A stretch of 64,000 nt of DNA from CAYRHJ01 sp964424105 (GTDB taxonomy: Bacteria > Planctomycetota > Phycisphaerae > UBA1845): contig CAYRHJ010000010.1 of NCBI GenBank assembly GCA_964424105.1, forward strand, positions 1 to 64,000, written 5' to 3'. The position numbers and the translations under genes were made by a program. Below are positions 17,278 to 25,915 of this stretch, in pieces (position 1 is the first letter of the stretch; each line of letters starts with the position of its first letter). The notes under the pieces were generated by a model. The model was not told where the DNA came from, did no database searches, and saw only the letters and a program-made list of their open reading frames with translations.

Positions 17278-17347
17278 CCCGGCCACACACGTGTCCACCT
17301 ACCGTTGGTGGACCGAGATTCGAGGATTTCTTTTGGGAGATGAATTG

Positions 17348-18202
17348 ATGTTGAAGGTAAAGAGGATCTCCGTACTGGCGGCCGGCGCGCTCATCGGGGT
17401 AACAGGGTTCGCCGGACCGGTCGCTTTTGCCGTAGAGAAGCCCCTATCGCAGCAAAAGTTCCGAATCCAGAAAGCGACCGACCTGATCGGCAAACCCGTG
17501 GTGAATCCGCGCGGCGAGCAGTTGGGTGAGGTGCAGGATCTGGCGATCGATGCGAAGCATGGGCGGGTGGCATATGCCGTGCTTTCCTTCGGTGGGTTTT
17601 TGGGAATGGGCGAGAAGTGGTTCGCCATCCCGACGGGAGCCATGACGCTCCCCAATGACGGCAAGCATTTCGTTCTCGCGGTGGAGCAAGACCGGCTGAA
17701 GACGGCAACGGGATTTGCGAAGGATCGCTGGCCCAAAATGGATGACACTACCTGGGGAATGGGCATCCACGAGTATTACGGTCTGCAGCCCTACTGGGTA
17801 AACGAGGGTGATGGCTCGACGCCGGAGGGTCTTCGCATCCAGAAGGCCAGCGAGATCATCGGTCGCACCGTGCAGAACAACCAGGGCGAGGATCTCGGGG
17901 AGATCAAGGACCTGGTCATCGATCCGGATCGAAACCGCATCGCCTATGTGGTGCTGACATTCGGGGGATTCCTTGGCTTTGGTGACAAGCTGTTTGCCAT
18001 GCCCGTCGGCGTCCTGCAATTGCCCGGCACGGGAAAATACGCCGTGCTTACGGTGGACAAGGACCATCTGAAGAACGCGACGGGTTTTGACAAGAACAAC
18101 TGGCCGAATATGGCGGATCCGAATTTCGCCACAGAGACCTATAAGTTCTACGGGCAGCAGCCCTACTGGACGGACGACGCGCGTACGAACCCAGTCAAGT
18201 AG
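17348..18202 (+). CDS. Exported protein with two PRC-barrel domains
   Basis: A 284-aa protein with a signal peptide (ending near VAFAVEK) and two PRC-barrel-like repeats, each starting RIQKATDLIGKPV or RIQKASEIIGRTV and containing GEQLGEVQDLAID/GEDLGEIKDLVID and LSFGGFLGMGEKWFAIP/LTFGGFLGFGDKLFAMP. PRC-barrel proteins bind RNA, membranes or photosynthetic pigments in different systems; exported ones are common in stress regulons and of unknown function. GGGAG is 8 nt before the ATG. Each repeat ends in an aromatic YYGLQPYW/FYGQQPYW motif. Confidence 0.9.
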   Translation: MLKVKRISVLAAGALIGVTGFAGPVAFAVEKPLSQQKFRIQKATDLIGKPVVNPRGEQLGEVQDLAIDAKHGRVAYAVLSFGGFLGMGEKWFAIPTGAMTLPNDGKHFVLAVEQDRLKTATGFAKDRWPKMDDTTWGMGIHEYYGLQPYWVNEGDGSTPEGLRIQKASEIIGRTVQNNQGEDLGEIKDLVIDPDRNRIAYVVLTFGGFLGFGDKLFAMPVGVLQLPGTGKYAVLTVDKDHLKNATGFDKNNWPNMADPNFATETYKFYGQQPYWTDDARTNPVK

Positions 18203-18254
18203 TCGAAGCCGTGATGTTTTTTAGTCCAATCCGTGAGAATGAAAGGAGTGCTGC

Positions 18255-18752
18255 ATGAAGAAATTTGATTCATTGAGAACGCTGTTTGTCCACGAATTGA
18301 GTGATCTGCGTGACGCGGAAAACCAATTGGCCAAAGCGCTTCCGAAAATGGCGAAGGCTGCCGCGTCCGAGGACTTGCGCCTGGCCTTTGAGAGGCATTT
18401 GGACCTGACGAAGGAGCACGTTCAGCGGTTGGAACGCGTTTTCTCGTTGCTCAAGGAGAAACCCGTCCAGACGACGTGCCTGGGCATGAAGGGGATTCTT
18501 GAGGAAGCCGGGGAGATGTTCCACGCGGACGGTGACCCGGCGATCAAGGATGCGGGGTTGATCTCGGCGGCACAAGCCGCCGAACACTACGAGATGGCCG
18601 GGTACGGGTGCGCTCGCACCTACGCCGAGATGTTGGATGAGATGGACTCGGCCGACCTGCTTCAACAGACGCTCAACGATGAGCGTGCGACGGACGAGAA
18701 TTTCACGGAATTGGCAGCACGCCTAATTCATACGGAGTCCGTACATGTATAG
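18255..18752 (+). CDS. DUF892 (YciE/YciF-like) ferritin-like protein
   Basis: A 165-aa four-helix protein matching the DUF892/YciF family: LFVHELSDLRDAENQLAKAL, EHVQRLERVF and QAAEHYEMAGYG. Conserved Glu and His residues would form a ferritin-like di-metal site. Members are induced by osmotic and general stress. GAAAGGAG precedes the ATG by 6 nt. It lies between the PRC-barrel gene and an unannotated stress-type gene, all on the plus strand. Confidence 0.92.
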   Translation: MKKFDSLRTLFVHELSDLRDAENQLAKALPKMAKAAASEDLRLAFERHLDLTKEHVQRLERVFSLLKEKPVQTTCLGMKGILEEAGEMFHADGDPAIKDAGLISAAQAAEHYEMAGYGCARTYAEMLDEMDSADLLQQTLNDERATDENFTELAARLIHTESVHV

Positions 18753-18873
18753 CTGGGGTACTGCAATACATGTGGGCCTTGGGGATGAGTGGAAGTGATT
18801 GTTGGGGGACATTGGGCTGATTGAGGGCAACGTGTTCTCAATGCCAAAACAAAACCAAGTTGGAGATTCAAGA

Positions 18874-19410
18874 ATGGACACGGAGAGGACAGAAATCACG
18901 TCGTCGAACTTGAAGAAGGGCGACGTCAAACAAAACGCAAAGACGTGCGATCCCGGCACCACTTCGGTCGGCGCCGGGAAAACGACACGAACGAATGGCG
19001 CGGCGATCGGGGGAGACGCCGGGCATGCGATCGGCGATCGAGGGGACGTGGCCGTGGGGGCGGTGGCGCGTGGCATTGCCGCGAGGAAGAACACCATCGG
19101 CAAGACGGCAGCGAAACCGGTCAATCCGAGCGCGGAGCACGAGTTCTGGCGCAGGGAATTTGTAAGCCGTCCGTACTTCACGCACGGTACGCCCTATGAC
19201 CAGTATGGCCCCGCGTTTGAATATGGCTGGGTGAGTTTCGCAAGCCACAATGGCAAGACATTCGAGGATGTCGAACCAGAGCTGGCCCGAGACTGGCCAA
19301 ACCATCGGGGGAAGTCGAAGTTGAGCTGGAACCATGCGAAGGGCGCGACGTACGATGCGTGGGAGCGTGCGGAGCAAGCCGCTTGCGTCGATTCATGTAG
19401 TTCAGCATGA
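18874..19410 (+). CDS. Conserved hypothetical protein with glycine-zipper segment
   Basis: A 178-aa protein of a family I know only as uncharacterised: a polar N-terminus, a Gly/Ala-rich zipper-like middle (TNGAAIGGDAGHAIGDRGDV, about residues 46-75), and a C-terminal conserved region FWRREFVSRPYFTHG, YDQYGPAFEYGW and HRGKSKLSWNHAKGATYDAW. GGAG lies 8 nt before the ATG at 18874, which is better than upstream starts. Similar sequences occur next to DUF892 or CsbD genes in proteobacterial stress loci, so a stress role is inferred. Confidence 0.8.
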   Translation: MDTERTEITSSNLKKGDVKQNAKTCDPGTTSVGAGKTTRTNGAAIGGDAGHAIGDRGDVAVGAVARGIAARKNTIGKTAAKPVNPSAEHEFWRREFVSRPYFTHGTPYDQYGPAFEYGWVSFASHNGKTFEDVEPELARDWPNHRGKSKLSWNHAKGATYDAWERAEQAACVDSCSSA

Positions 19411-19520
19411 GAGGGCAGATGATGTGGTTCAGCGGGATTCGTGGGGGGGAGATGCATCGGTCGCCGAGATCTTCCCTCGCGAACCGCTTCCGTGCTGATT
19501 CGGGTTGAAAGGAGAATGTC

Positions 19521-19670
19521 ATGCTCGAAACAATTGTAGTAATATTGCTCGTTTTGTGGTTGTTGGGAATGGTGACTTCGTACACCATGGGTGGACTGGT
19601 CCACGTCTTGCTGGTCGTTGCGGTGGTCGTGGTACTGCTTCGGGTGATTCAGGGACGCCGGGTGATATGA
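19521..19670 (+). CDS. lmo0937-family (DUF5670-like) membrane micro-protein
   Basis: A 49-aa protein beginning MLETIVVILLVLWLLGMVTS, with a second hydrophobic helix (LVHVLLVVAVVVVLLRVI) and a short basic tail GRRV. This is the two-helix pattern of the lmo0937 family, stress-associated small membrane proteins. AAAGGAG lies 7 nt before the ATG. Confidence 0.88.
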   Translation: MLETIVVILLVLWLLGMVTSYTMGGLVHVLLVVAVVVVLLRVIQGRRVI

Positions 19671-19755
19671 CCCACTGTAGCCTATCTAGGCCCCGGTGTT
19701 TGATTTATGTTGAAATATTGGCAAATCGCCGATAAGAATGAAAGTGAGGTCATAA

Positions 19756-19929
19756 ATGCAGAACTCTATAGGCCAATTAAGGATGTTCCTGGTTCTCCTT
19801 GGTATATTGCTTCCCAGCGTTCTCCTGGCTGGTTGCCGCGGAAATCTGGGATGGAATCGAATAGACGCCCCCATGGGGCGGCAAAGCCTGTCCGGTATTT
19901 CAGCAGTCCCGGCAGATGTAGGCTGGTAA
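19756..19929 (+). CDS. Small lipoprotein, 57 aa
   Basis: The frame encodes a basic start, a hydrophobic stretch LRMFLVLLGILLPSVLLAGC with lipobox LAGC (Cys near residue 30), and a 27-residue polar mature part. GAGG lies 6 nt before the ATG. The TTGAAA at 19709 followed after 17 nt by TAAGAA may be its promoter. No family recognised. Confidence 0.62.
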   Translation: MQNSIGQLRMFLVLLGILLPSVLLAGCRGNLGWNRIDAPMGRQSLSGISAVPADVGW

Positions 19930-20069
19930 GGTCGAAGTCGCCTCGAATACGCAGAGATGCACAAAAGTAGCGAGTTCCGTTATCGCTTTCAATCCGGTAA
20001 CGTTATAGTAGAATAGTGGCCGGTCGGAGCGCGCAAGGAAGCTTGCGGCTCCGGTGGGCGAGAAATTCG

Positions 20070-20182
20070 AAGTCGTCGGACGACTTGATGAAGGGCAACC
20101 CGATCTTTATCGGGGGGCTCGTTGCAGAGTAAGCCGACGTGGTCGGATACCTTCGGGTGTTCGGGCACGTCGGCTTTTTTTT
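20070..20182 (+). ncRNA. Recurrent 5' leader RNA, copy 4 (before DUF2294-csrA)
   Basis: AAGTCGTC-GG-ACGACTT hairpin (20070-20086), GATGAAGGGC, helix GGGC/GCTC (20093-20096 with 20117-20120), inner CCCGAT/ATCGGG hairpin, GAGTAAGCC, then a long hairpin 20131-20174 with GCCGACGTGG and CACGTCGGC arms, and eight U residues. It ends 46 nt before the ATG at 20229. A TATAGT/TAGAAT-like -10 lies at 20004-20014. This is the most regular of the four copies. Confidence 0.75.
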
Positions 20183-20228
20183 GGTCAGCGGTGACGGGAA
20201 GCGATCGTGGCCGCCAAGGAGAGACCCG

Positions 20229-20693
20229 ATGGGGAATTCGAATTCGAACATGGCGCAGGAGATTGCAAAAGCGGCCAGCGCGTTCGAGCAACAGCGAACG
20301 GGGCAGCTACCCAAATCGGTGAGCGTCGTCCTCAGCGAAAACACGCTGGTGATCACGCTGCACGGGGCTCTTTCACCGGCTGAGCAGGCTTTGGCCAGAA
20401 GCCCGGAGGGTGCTGTTCAGGTGCAGGAGTTCCATCGTCAGTTGTTCGCCAACGCCTCCGACTCGCTGCGGCAGGAGATTAAGCGAATCACGGGCGTGGA
20501 GGTGCGTAAGGCGACCGCGGAAGTCGAGCCGTCTTCCGGCACCGTCGTGGCGGTGTTCACAAGTGGAACCACGGTTCAGGTGTACTTGCTCGCCCACGCC
20601 GTGGCTCCAGATACGTGGAGTGGAATTGTGCCAGATCAATTTGAAGTCGAGAAGCGGAGGTCAAAAAATGCTAGTGCTGTCGCGGAAGAATAA
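20229..20693 (+). CDS. DUF2294-like protein (third, divergent)
   Basis: A 154-aa protein related to DUF2294: MAQEIAKAASAFEQQRTGQLP, PKSVSVVLSENTLVITLHGA, LSPAEQALARSPEGAVQVQE and RQEIKRITGVEV. It is more divergent than the two copies beside kaiC and has a longer C-terminus. AAGGAG lies 8 nt before the ATG. Its last 26 nt overlap the start of csrA in another frame, so both are probably translated from the mRNA with leader copy 4. Confidence 0.82.
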   Translation: MGNSNSNMAQEIAKAASAFEQQRTGQLPKSVSVVLSENTLVITLHGALSPAEQALARSPEGAVQVQEFHRQLFANASDSLRQEIKRITGVEVRKATAEVEPSSGTVVAVFTSGTTVQVYLLAHAVAPDTWSGIVPDQFEVEKRRSKNASAVAEE

Positions 20694-20973
20694 TGAATCG
20701 GTGATCGTCGAAGGTGGTGACGGCCTGAAACATCTCTTCAAAGTCACTGTGATTGAGATTGGCCAGGGCGTCGTCAAGCTGGGCTTCGAGGCGAAGCGGA
20801 ACATCTCTGTGAATCGCGAGGAATTAAGGGAGCGGCTTCTCGCGGATCGGCTGGCGGAAACTCACCCGGGTCCGCGCGAAACGTTGGACCGGTGGGCGGA
20901 TGACGGCGGAGGTTCAGGGCACGCGGAAAACATCCTCAAAGCCGGCAGCAATGGTCAAAAGGTCGGAGTCTGA
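20668..20973 (+). CDS. csrA: CsrA carbon storage/translation regulator
   Basis: The first 60 residues match CsrA: MLVLSRKNNESVIVEG, the conserved start with the L4/R6 RNA-binding edge, then VTVIEIGQGVVKLGFEAKRNISVNREEL, containing the second RNA-binding strand around the conserved arginine. At 101 aa it is longer than the usual 60-75; the extra 35-residue Gly/Asp/Asn tail is not recognised. CsrA dimers bind GGA motifs in mRNA leaders to control translation or stability. GGAGG precedes the ATG by 8 nt. The gene overlaps the DUF2294 gene. Confidence 0.93.
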   Translation: MLVLSRKNNESVIVEGGDGLKHLFKVTVIEIGQGVVKLGFEAKRNISVNREELRERLLADRLAETHPGPRETLDRWADDGGGSGHAENILKAGSNGQKVGV

Positions 20974-21009
20974 TGTCCAAGAGTAAGTACCTGGTTACGG
21001 AGGGAAAGT

Positions 21010-21038
21010 GTGAAAACGGTTTCGCACCCCGTTTTCAC
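21010..21038 (+). terminator. Perfect 10-bp hairpin downstream of csrA
   Basis: GTGAAAACGG pairs with CCGTTTTCAC over a 9-nt loop, 37 nt after the csrA stop. It lacks a U-run, so it may be an mRNA-stabilising hairpin rather than a terminator. The rest of the 300-base gap to 21279 shows nothing else I can name. Confidence 0.4.
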
Positions 21039-21279
21039 CACCCTCCGACCAACGGTACTGGGCAACAGCCGCAGGTGTAGGTCCGTGATTGTAGACAACC
21101 GGACGGGCCAGGGACTTGAAGGGTTGGCCGAGATTTCCGTCTTGAATGGGTTTGGGATCGTAGACCCGCGTGTGTGGTGGTGACGTTTCGCCTCGCACCG
21201 CGCGGCCACTGGGGTACGAGAGTCTTGTACGTTCGTCTCGCCCGGGACCAGGGATATCCCCCCGGGGGCGTGATGGGAA

Positions 21280-22164
21280 ATGAAGATGAATCGCAAAAAC
21301 CTGATACTTTCGACAATTGTAGTGTGTGCCGGCTTGGCGTTGCAAACAAGAGCCGACACTTTTCAACTGGGTTCGGCGGAGAGTTTCGCGGTGTTGGGCG
21401 GTTCGACGGTGACGAACACGAACCCGACGACGATCTTCGGTGATGTCGGGGTCTGGTCGGGTGGGGCGATCACCGGCTTCCCGCCAGGGATTGTTACCGG
21501 AGGAACGATGCACACCGGCGATGCGGTCGCACAGCAGGCGCAAGGTGATCTGACGACTGCGTACCTTAAGTTCGCAAACTTGCCGTTCGATGAGGACCTG
21601 ACGGGTCAGGGCCTGGGTGGAATGACGCTCACGCCCGGCGTCTATCGGTTTTCATCCTCGGCTCATTTGACTGGGGATCTCACGTTCGACGGCGATGGCG
21701 ACCCGAATGCTTTTTTTGTGATCCAGGTAGGAAGCGAACTCATAACGGCCAGCAACTCGTCTGTCAATGTGATCAATGGCAGCGCTTCCAACGTGATTTG
21801 GGTGGTCGGCAGTTCCGCGACTCTCGGTACGGGCACGGAGTTCGCGGGAAATCTACTTGCGCTGACGAGTATCACCCTGAATACCGCATCGAGCATCGTG
21901 AACGGTAGAGCGTTGGCGATAAACGGGGCCGTTACGATGGATAACAACAACATCATCATCCCGGAACCTGCCACGGCCATGCTTGTTGGCTTCGGGCTGG
22001 CGGGTCTGCTCGTCGGCAGAAAAAGGTGCCGTGGCGCAGCCGCACAGGTCGGGTCCGCCGACGAGCCGTTGCGTTCGTGGGATAGGCATGGAACAACGTG
22101 CGACGACCGTAGGGTATGGCATGTCCGGCTCAACGGGCCGGCGACAAGGTCGTCGAGAAGTTAG
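21280..22164 (+). CDS. DUF3494 ice-binding-like protein with PEP-CTERM motif
   Basis: A 294-aa exported protein: signal peptide (to about LQTRA), a DUF3494 domain (residues about 28-230; LGSAESFAVLGGSTVTNTNP, IFGDVGVWSG, LTPGVYRFSSSAHLTGDLT, NVIWVVGSSATLGTGTEFAG, VNGRALAINGAVTMDNN) and a PEP-CTERM sorting signal IPEPATAMLVGFGLAGLLVG followed by RKR. DUF3494 beta-solenoids act as ice-binding proteins or adhesins. Oddly, the frame continues about 45 residues past the basic end of the sorting signal, whereas PEP-CTERM normally ends the protein; a late frameshift or read-through is possible. Confidence 0.88.
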   Translation: MKMNRKNLILSTIVVCAGLALQTRADTFQLGSAESFAVLGGSTVTNTNPTTIFGDVGVWSGGAITGFPPGIVTGGTMHTGDAVAQQAQGDLTTAYLKFANLPFDEDLTGQGLGGMTLTPGVYRFSSSAHLTGDLTFDGDGDPNAFFVIQVGSELITASNSSVNVINGSASNVIWVVGSSATLGTGTEFAGNLLALTSITLNTASSIVNGRALAINGAVTMDNNNIIIPEPATAMLVGFGLAGLLVGRKRCRGAAAQVGSADEPLRSWDRHGTTCDDRRVWHVRLNGPATRSSRS

Positions 22165-22223
22165 ACACCAAGAATGAGTCTGCAGAGGCTCGGGTCCCAG
22201 GCGACCCGAGAAGGAGAATGAGA

Positions 22224-24308
22224 ATGTCGGCAATCAATAGGAAGGCGTCTACAACGAAAGGGATTTTCGCAATTCTACTGGTCGTTTTCTTGACTGGATG
22301 TGGGTGTAATTTGGAAAACCTGCTGGACGTCACGGCGCCCCGAGTGATTTCAGGTGATACCGATCCACCGGACGAGGCAGTTGATGTGGCGGTCGGCAGC
22401 AATATCACCGCATATTTCAGCGAGGCGATGGACCCGTCGACGATCACCAGCGCAACATTCATGGTGACGCGATCCGATGGTGCGACGGTGGCAGGAACAA
22501 TCGCCATTAGTGCAAACGGCCGCGTTGCGACATTTACCCCAAGCAACGGTCTGACGCCCGATAGCGAGTACACCATTACGATTAAGAGGGAAGTTCAGGA
22601 CGCCGCGGGCAATCCCCTGGCGAATGACGTTGTCTGGTCATTCACCACGGCGCCCAATGCACTCGACGTGGATAACACGGCGCCCGCGGTGAGCCTTACC
22701 AGCCCTGCCGACAGAGCTACGGGTGTGGCGATTAACAAACAGATCGCCGCAACGTTCAGTGAAAGCATGAATGCATCAAGTATCTTCCCGGCCCTTACCG
22801 TGAGCGAGACCGGCCAGGGTCCCCTGGTCGGAACCATCGTCTACGATGTCGTCAGCAAGATCGCAACGTTCACTCCGGAAGATGATTTGGCGTCCAACAC
22901 GAATTACACGGCCGTCTTAACCACGGGGGCTCGCGATCTGGCCGGCAATCGTCTGGCGAGAAACTTCGTATGGAGTTTTACAACGGGCTCGACTCCGGAC
23001 ACAACCCGGCCTCTTGTGAACGGCACAATTCCCGGAGACGGAGCAGCCAATGTTTTGATCAACACGAAAATATCGGGAACTTTCACTGAGGCCATGGATT
23101 CCTTAACGATCAACGAAACATCCTTCACGTTGGTCAGTGAGGTAGACGGGCCTGTTCCGGGCAACGTAAGCTACGCGGCTGTGGGCAATGCCGCTACTTT
23201 TGCTCCCTTGAACAATCTCGCACCGAACACGCTTTACACGGCCACCTTGACCACGGCGATTCAGGACCTGGCCGGCAATTCGCTGGTAGCCGATACAGTC
23301 TGGACGTTTCGGGCGGCTACGACCAGCGACGACGTGGATGAGATCGCCCCGACTGTGAATTCCACAAACCCGGCGAATAATGCGACAAACGTACCGATTA
23401 ACCAGAAAATCAATGCAACGTTCAGTGAGGCGATGGATCCGTTGTCCATTTCTACGGCCAGCTACATCGTCAATGGACCGGGTGAAACGTCCGTCTTGGG
23501 CACGGTCTTCTACGACGTACCCAGTAACATCGCGACCTTTGTGCCGTTGCTCGATCTGATGCCGAACACAGACTTTACCGCCAGCATGACGACCGGCGTT
23601 AGTGATCTTGCGGGTAGGGCACTGGATCGTGACTACGTCTGGGTATTCACGACAGCGGAGGAACCCGCGGGCCAATCGTTGGTCGACTTTCAATCAGCCG
23701 CCACTTTTGCGATCCTGGCTGGCGCTGGGATCACCAACGTCAACAACCCGGGCACCATTGTGAACGGTGATATGGGGACGAGTCCGACCGCGTCGGTGAG
23801 CGGATTCCCACCCGGCGTTTTGAACGGCTCGCTGCATGCAGCCGACCCGGTCGTCGAATCGGCCAAGCTCAATTTGACCACCGCCTACAACGACGCCGCC
23901 GGACGATCGCGCGACGTCGTGATCGTCGCGGACGGCGAACTGGGCGGACTGACACTGGCGCCCGGCCTTTACAGGTCCGCGCCAGGCTCGTTTGCGATCA
24001 CTTCGGTGGACCTGACGCTCGATGCCCAGGGGGACGCGAACGCGGTTTACATCTTTCAGATGCCGTCTTCGACACTTACCGTGGGTAATGATCGCCAGGT
24101 GATCTTGAGCGGTGGAGCCCGGGCCGCCAACATCTTCTGGCAGGTCGGCACGTCCGCGACTTTGGGCACAACCTCCGTTTTCAAGGGGACCATCATGGCT
24201 GATCAGGCCATCACTCTTGAGACCGGCGCGACGCTGGACGGTCGCGCATTCGCGCGAATCGCCGCAGTTACATTGGACACGAATGTCATAACGATTCCCT
24301 CTCCGTAG
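22224..24308 (+). CDS. Lipoprotein with four Ig-like (Big_5) repeats and DUF3494 domain
   Basis: A 694-aa lipoprotein: lipobox LTGCGC near residue 24, then four bacterial Ig-like repeats of about 105 residues each, every one with the pattern INxKIxATFSEAMD, TYxxTLTTxVxDLAGN and VWxFTT, and a C-terminal DUF3494 domain (from about residue 485: LVDFQSAATFAILAGAGITN, MGTSPTASVSGFPPG, LTLAPGLYRSAPGSFAIT). The Ig stack would project the DUF3494 tip from the outer membrane, as an adhesin or ice-binder. AAGGAG lies 7 nt before the ATG at 22224. It follows the other DUF3494 gene by 59 nt on the same strand, forming a two-gene surface operon. Confidence 0.9.
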   Translation: MSAINRKASTTKGIFAILLVVFLTGCGCNLENLLDVTAPRVISGDTDPPDEAVDVAVGSNITAYFSEAMDPSTITSATFMVTRSDGATVAGTIAISANGRVATFTPSNGLTPDSEYTITIKREVQDAAGNPLANDVVWSFTTAPNALDVDNTAPAVSLTSPADRATGVAINKQIAATFSESMNASSIFPALTVSETGQGPLVGTIVYDVVSKIATFTPEDDLASNTNYTAVLTTGARDLAGNRLARNFVWSFTTGSTPDTTRPLVNGTIPGDGAANVLINTKISGTFTEAMDSLTINETSFTLVSEVDGPVPGNVSYAAVGNAATFAPLNNLAPNTLYTATLTTAIQDLAGNSLVADTVWTFRAATTSDDVDEIAPTVNSTNPANNATNVPINQKINATFSEAMDPLSISTASYIVNGPGETSVLGTVFYDVPSNIATFVPLLDLMPNTDFTASMTTGVSDLAGRALDRDYVWVFTTAEEPAGQSLVDFQSAATFAILAGAGITNVNNPGTIVNGDMGTSPTASVSGFPPGVLNGSLHAADPVVESAKLNLTTAYNDAAGRSRDVVIVADGELGGLTLAPGLYRSAPGSFAITSVDLTLDAQGDANAVYIFQMPSSTLTVGNDRQVILSGGARAANIFWQVGTSATLGTTSVFKGTIMADQAITLETGATLDGRAFARIAAVTLDTNVITIPSP

Positions 24309-24385
24309 CAATCGCGGGGTTTGGCGGTAGTATGGGACAGACTATATCAGAAATGGGCAATGCCCCTTGGAGAAGGATAACGACT

Positions 24386-25882
24386 TTGAAAGAACATCGA
24401 GTTTCGAGATTATGTATGGTCACGGCACTGGCCGCCGGGTTTACAGGATATGGGCTAAGCACAGCGAAGGCGCAGCCACCGCGGCCCGATGGTGAGTATG
24501 GCGTGCAAGTGCTCACGCGCGGGCCGGTTCATGAGGCCTTCGCCGAGACCGTGACTTTTGACCCCGAACCGGGCATCGTCGTGTCCGTTTCGCCTCCCAA
24601 TCCGATCGATGAATTGCCGCCGGACCAGAGGCCGGAAGGTGTCGATGTCACATGGATTCCTGGCTACACGGCCTGGGACGACGAGCGGAATGACTACCTT
24701 TGGGTGAGTGGCGTTTGGCGCGCCCCCCCTCCTGGCCGGCAATGGGTCTCCGGGTATTGGGGGAGGGTGTCACAGGGGTTTCAGTGGACGTCGGGATATT
24801 GGGCCGATGCGCAATTGCGCGAGACCGAGTACCTGCCCGAGCCGCCGCAGACCGTCGAAATCGGCCCGAGCATGCCCGCCCCGTCGTTGGACCACAGTTG
24901 GATTCCGGGCACCTGGGTTTGGCATCAAGGGCGGTACGCTTGGCGTCCGGGTTACTGGGTGGCTGTTGAAGCGGACTGGGATTGGGTTCCGTCCCATTAC
25001 ACATGGTCACCGCGCGGCTACATTTTTGTCGACGGCTATTGGGATTACTCGATCGCGCGACGGGGGATGCTGTTTGCCCCGGTCTATTTCGATGCGAACA
25101 TATATGCTCGTCGAGACTACTACTATTCACCTTCAACGGTAATCAGCCTGGCGGTGTTTTCCGACCATCTCTTCGTTCGGCCGAGATACCAGCACTATTA
25201 TTTTGGCGACTACTATGACGTGCGCTACGACGATGCTGGGTACTACTCACCGTCCGCGTTTCACTTGCATCGTCGCGGGTACGAGCCTATTTACGCCCAT
25301 CGACGCTGGCAGCATCGGAACGATCGTGAATGGGATGTCCGCATAGAGGCGGATTTTCGCCACCGCCGTAATAACATCGAGGCGCGACCCGCACGGACTC
25401 TGTCGGCCCAGATGACCCTGAATACGGACGGACGGAGAGAAAGCGGCGTCGTGATCGCGACTTCACTCGAACGACTTGCAAAGAGCACGGCGAGTCCGAC
25501 TCGATTCCGAACGGTGGACAGTGCGGAGAAGGAAAATCACGTTCAGCTTGGGAGGGAAGTCCGGAGATTACGCCAGGAACGAGAGGTGCTGGAGACACAG
25601 GCTGTAAATGTGTCAACGCACGATTCGATCAGACGATTAGAACCGACTCGTCTGAAATTACCCAAGTCCGCGATCGTGGCCAGGTCAGCGGAGGAGCTTG
25701 GCAAAGGCCGATCGCCACCCAGGCGACAGGTGGCACCGGAGCCGGATACGAGGGTCGAGGCCAAGCCTAGAGCAGTCCGCAACAAGGCTAACGCACCGAC
25801 GTCGGCGTCTAGAAAAGAGTCTGACAGTGGATCGAAGAAACGACCCGAAGGTAAGTCCAAGAGGGATCCCAAGGATGACTAG
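24386..25882 (+). CDS. Exported YXWGXW-repeat protein
   Basis: An approximately 498-aa secreted protein with a signal peptide and repeated aromatic motifs WVSGVW, WVSGYWG, WTSGYW, WIPGTWVW, WRPGYW and FVDGYWDY, the WXXGXW/YXWGXW repeat signature, followed by a Tyr- and Arg-rich region and a charged Lys/Arg/Glu C-terminus predicted to be disordered or coiled. Function unknown; such proteins are found in cell-envelope and stress gene sets. I prefer the TTG at 24386 because AGAAGGA lies 8 nt upstream and it gives a standard signal peptide; an ATG at 24332 in the same frame is the alternative. Confidence 0.82.
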   Translation: MKEHRVSRLCMVTALAAGFTGYGLSTAKAQPPRPDGEYGVQVLTRGPVHEAFAETVTFDPEPGIVVSVSPPNPIDELPPDQRPEGVDVTWIPGYTAWDDERNDYLWVSGVWRAPPPGRQWVSGYWGRVSQGFQWTSGYWADAQLRETEYLPEPPQTVEIGPSMPAPSLDHSWIPGTWVWHQGRYAWRPGYWVAVEADWDWVPSHYTWSPRGYIFVDGYWDYSIARRGMLFAPVYFDANIYARRDYYYSPSTVISLAVFSDHLFVRPRYQHYYFGDYYDVRYDDAGYYSPSAFHLHRRGYEPIYAHRRWQHRNDREWDVRIEADFRHRRNNIEARPARTLSAQMTLNTDGRRESGVVIATSLERLAKSTASPTRFRTVDSAEKENHVQLGREVRRLRQEREVLETQAVNVSTHDSIRRLEPTRLKLPKSAIVARSAEELGKGRSPPRRQVAPEPDTRVEAKPRAVRNKANAPTSASRKESDSGSKKRPEGKSKRDPKDD

Positions 25883-25915
25883 CACGTTCGGCTTCTTTCT
25901 GATGAGGAAACTCAA

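Noticed and set aside
10927..20182. Leader motif as a c-di-GMP-I (GEMM) riboswitch
   Set aside because: The GGGCAA-CC and AAGCC fragments resemble it, but the covarying helix closes directly after the inner hairpin and the receptor strand GACGCAAA is missing.
20972..21079. 35-codon frame starting in TGATG at the csrA stop
   Set aside because: It runs through the 10-bp hairpin, has no family match and only a weak ribosome-binding site.
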